A stretch of DNA of 64,000 nucleotides. It comes from Sphingorhabdus rigui. GTDB taxonomy: Bacteria > Pseudomonadota > Alphaproteobacteria > Sphingomonadales > Sphingomonadaceae. Location: the NCBI RefSeq assembly GCF_014196595.1, contig NZ_JACIEA010000001.1:11585-75584 (forward strand), given 5' to 3'. Shown in pieces: positions 62,747-64,000 of this stretch; the first letter of the stretch is position 1; the number at the start of each line of letters is the position of its first letter. The position numbers and the translations under genes were made by a program. The notes beneath the pieces were generated by a model, which had not been told where the DNA came from, ran no database searches, and saw nothing but the letters and a program-made list of their open reading frames with translations.

Positions 62747-63985
62747 ATGCTTTCTTGTATGAATAATCCACGACACCAGAAGGCTGCGGCGTCCGTCAAA
62801 TCGGACGTCATTTTCCTGTTCAACCATGATGCGGGCCACCAAGTGGCGCATTTGGCGGGGATAGCCGGCGCATTCGCGTTGCGTGAAAAAGCCTACCGGG
62901 CGATTGTCGCCTTTGGCAGTGACGTGACGCGAAAAGAGGTCGAAAGGCTGCTGACGCCTGAGCAGATTGCCGCCTTGCATTGGCGGTCGCTGGCGTTACC
63001 CGAATGGCTCGAGACGCTTACCAGCGGCCTGAACAGATTGGTGCCCGTTCACCGGATATTGCGTTTATATTGGCATAATGCGTTCTTACGGAAATCCGTC
63101 GCCATCGTGTCGACGGAACGCACCTGCCTGACCCTCAAACGCCATTGGACCAAATTTCGCCGCCGCAAACATTGCCCTGCCTTTGTCTGTGTGCCCCATG
63201 GGGCGGGGGACCGGAATGTATCTTTTCACCCTGCATTCCGGGACTTTGACCTGTTGATGGTCAGCGGACAAAAGGTTGTGGACCAGATGGTGGATGCGGG
63301 CGTGTCCACGCCCGAACGCTGCCGGATCATCGGTTATCCAAAGTTCGACATTTTGCGGGGGCGCACCCCCGAAACATTTTTCGACAACGGCAAGCCGACC
63401 TTTTTATACAATCCGCATTTCGACCCACATATGTCCAGCTGGTTCGATCACGGGGCGGACATATTGGAATTTTTTTATCAGAATGCGGACCGTTACAATC
63501 TGATCTTTGCGCCGCATGTGATGCTATTCTATAAAAAGGTGCATATTTCGCCCGAATATCGCGTGACCCGCACGCGGCCCGACATTGATCCCAAATATTA
63601 TGATGCCCCGAATATCCGGATCGATGTGGATAGCGCGCGCCTGTTTGACATGAGCTATACCCTGTCCGCAGACGTCTATATTGGCGATGTTTCAAGCCAG
63701 GTGTATGAATTTCTGCATCGTCCGCGCGCCTGTTTTTTCATCGATACGCACAGTGTGGTCGCGCCCGGCGCTCCGCCCGAATATGATTTCTGGAACAACG
63801 GCCCGGTTGTCCGCACGGCCAAGCAGTTGATAGCATTGTTGCCCGATCATGCGCAGATTGCCGCCCAATATCGCAAAGCCCAAGAGCAGCGCATGGCCTA
63901 CACCGCCGACCAAAGCGATCCGCGCCCAGCCTCGGACCGCGGTGGGGAGGCTTTGGGTCGATATATTGAAAGCTTAGCTGGCTGA
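62747..63985 (+). CDS. CDP-glycerol glycerophosphotransferase-like protein
   Basis: 412 residues from the ATG at 62747; the ATG at 62759 is an equal alternative. GT-B fold of the TagB/TagF family: 'FLFNHDAGHQVAHLAGIAGA' at the N-terminus, 'FVCVPHGAGDRNVSFHPAFR' (the basic 'HGAGDR' site), 'KPTFLYNPHFDPHMSSWFDH' and 'ADVYIGDVSSQVYEFLHRPR' with the conserved Asp-Ser-Ser and Glu. Members polymerise glycerol- or ribitol-phosphate-like units onto surface glycans. The gene ends 15 bp before the window end. Confidence 0.87.
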   Translation: MLSCMNNPRHQKAAASVKSDVIFLFNHDAGHQVAHLAGIAGAFALREKAYRAIVAFGSDVTRKEVERLLTPEQIAALHWRSLALPEWLETLTSGLNRLVPVHRILRLYWHNAFLRKSVAIVSTERTCLTLKRHWTKFRRRKHCPAFVCVPHGAGDRNVSFHPAFRDFDLLMVSGQKVVDQMVDAGVSTPERCRIIGYPKFDILRGRTPETFFDNGKPTFLYNPHFDPHMSSWFDHGADILEFFYQNADRYNLIFAPHVMLFYKKVHISPEYRVTRTRPDIDPKYYDAPNIRIDVDSARLFDMSYTLSADVYIGDVSSQVYEFLHRPRACFFIDTHSVVAPGAPPEYDFWNNGPVVRTAKQLIALLPDHAQIAAQYRKAQEQRMAYTADQSDPRPASDRGGEALGRYIESLAG

Positions 63986-64000
63986 AGCGGGCGCCTATGC

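Overview
The window looks like a chromosomal segment of an alphaproteobacterium of the order Sphingomonadales (Sphingorhabdus/Sphingopyxis-like). The reasons are the overall protein character, a homoserine dehydrogenase-glpX-recJ neighbourhood, a SahR-type regulator leading a metF/split-metH operon, sucC next to etfBA, a MerC-like/Zur/dxs cluster, COX15-type heme A synthase, and several families of intergenic palindromic repeats. Genus and species are inference; no rRNA is present. Base composition is moderately GC-rich except for one strikingly AT-rich patch near 58.6-59.16 kb.

Layout. 0-5 kb: the 3' part of a giant repeat-containing surface adhesin with a C-terminal beta-barrel-like domain, then an O-antigen-ligase-like membrane protein. 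5.2-13.4 kb: tRNA-Glu, recJ, a flavodoxin-like gene, glpX and hom, 3-hydroxyacyl-CoA dehydrogenase, and a metC-sseA sulfur pair. 13.4-17.3 kb: Fe-S-type photolyase divergent from queF, a class A beta-lactamase-like lipoprotein with an enlarged omega region, and an Ala-rich lipoprotein. 17.4-23.1 kb: sahR-metF-metH(N)-metH(C), a methionine/SAH operon with a perfect 20-bp palindrome lying inside its apparently leaderless promoter. 23.1-36.4 kb: beta-helix protein, HerA-like ATPase, a TSUP exporter/TIGR02186 pair, an NfrB-like glycosyltransferase with an outer-membrane barrel partner, a three-gene unit led by a membrane-anchored LuxR-type regulator, nhaA with a DUF885 peptidase, a histone-deacetylase-family amidohydrolase and a TonB-C-like protein. 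36.5-40.5 kb: sucC, etfBA, HAD hydrolase and the small rpmJ gene (41 aa). 40.6-53.1 kb: a long plus-strand run holding M14 peptidase, P-loop ATPase, GNAT, gpmA, purEK, folA, dipeptidase, ribF, ileS, lspA and two tandem BamF-like lipoproteins. 53.2-58.3 kb: dxs, zur and merC-like gene on the minus strand, then ctaA and rplM-rpsI on plus. 58.3-59.4 kb: an AT-rich insert bracketed by 14-bp direct repeats and ending in a doubly deleted copy of the rpsI 3' end. 59.5-64 kb: a small secreted protein, a cupredoxin, an alpha/beta hydrolase, a polysaccharide flippase and a CDP-glycerol glycerophosphotransferase-like gene.

The most interesting unexplained structures are: the AT-rich rpsI-linked insert; the 80-bp direct repeat that gave a GNAT gene the leader and first codons of gpmA; the hairpin that holds the lspA ribosome-binding site, inside a mosaic of intergenic repeats; a cloverleaf-like palindromic element before ribF; the membrane-anchored LuxR three-gene unit; and candidate operators for SahR, Zur and a MerR-like regulator of etfBA. 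No CRISPR array, rRNA, intact prophage or recognisable transposase was seen. Similarity statements rest on recall of protein families, not on searches.
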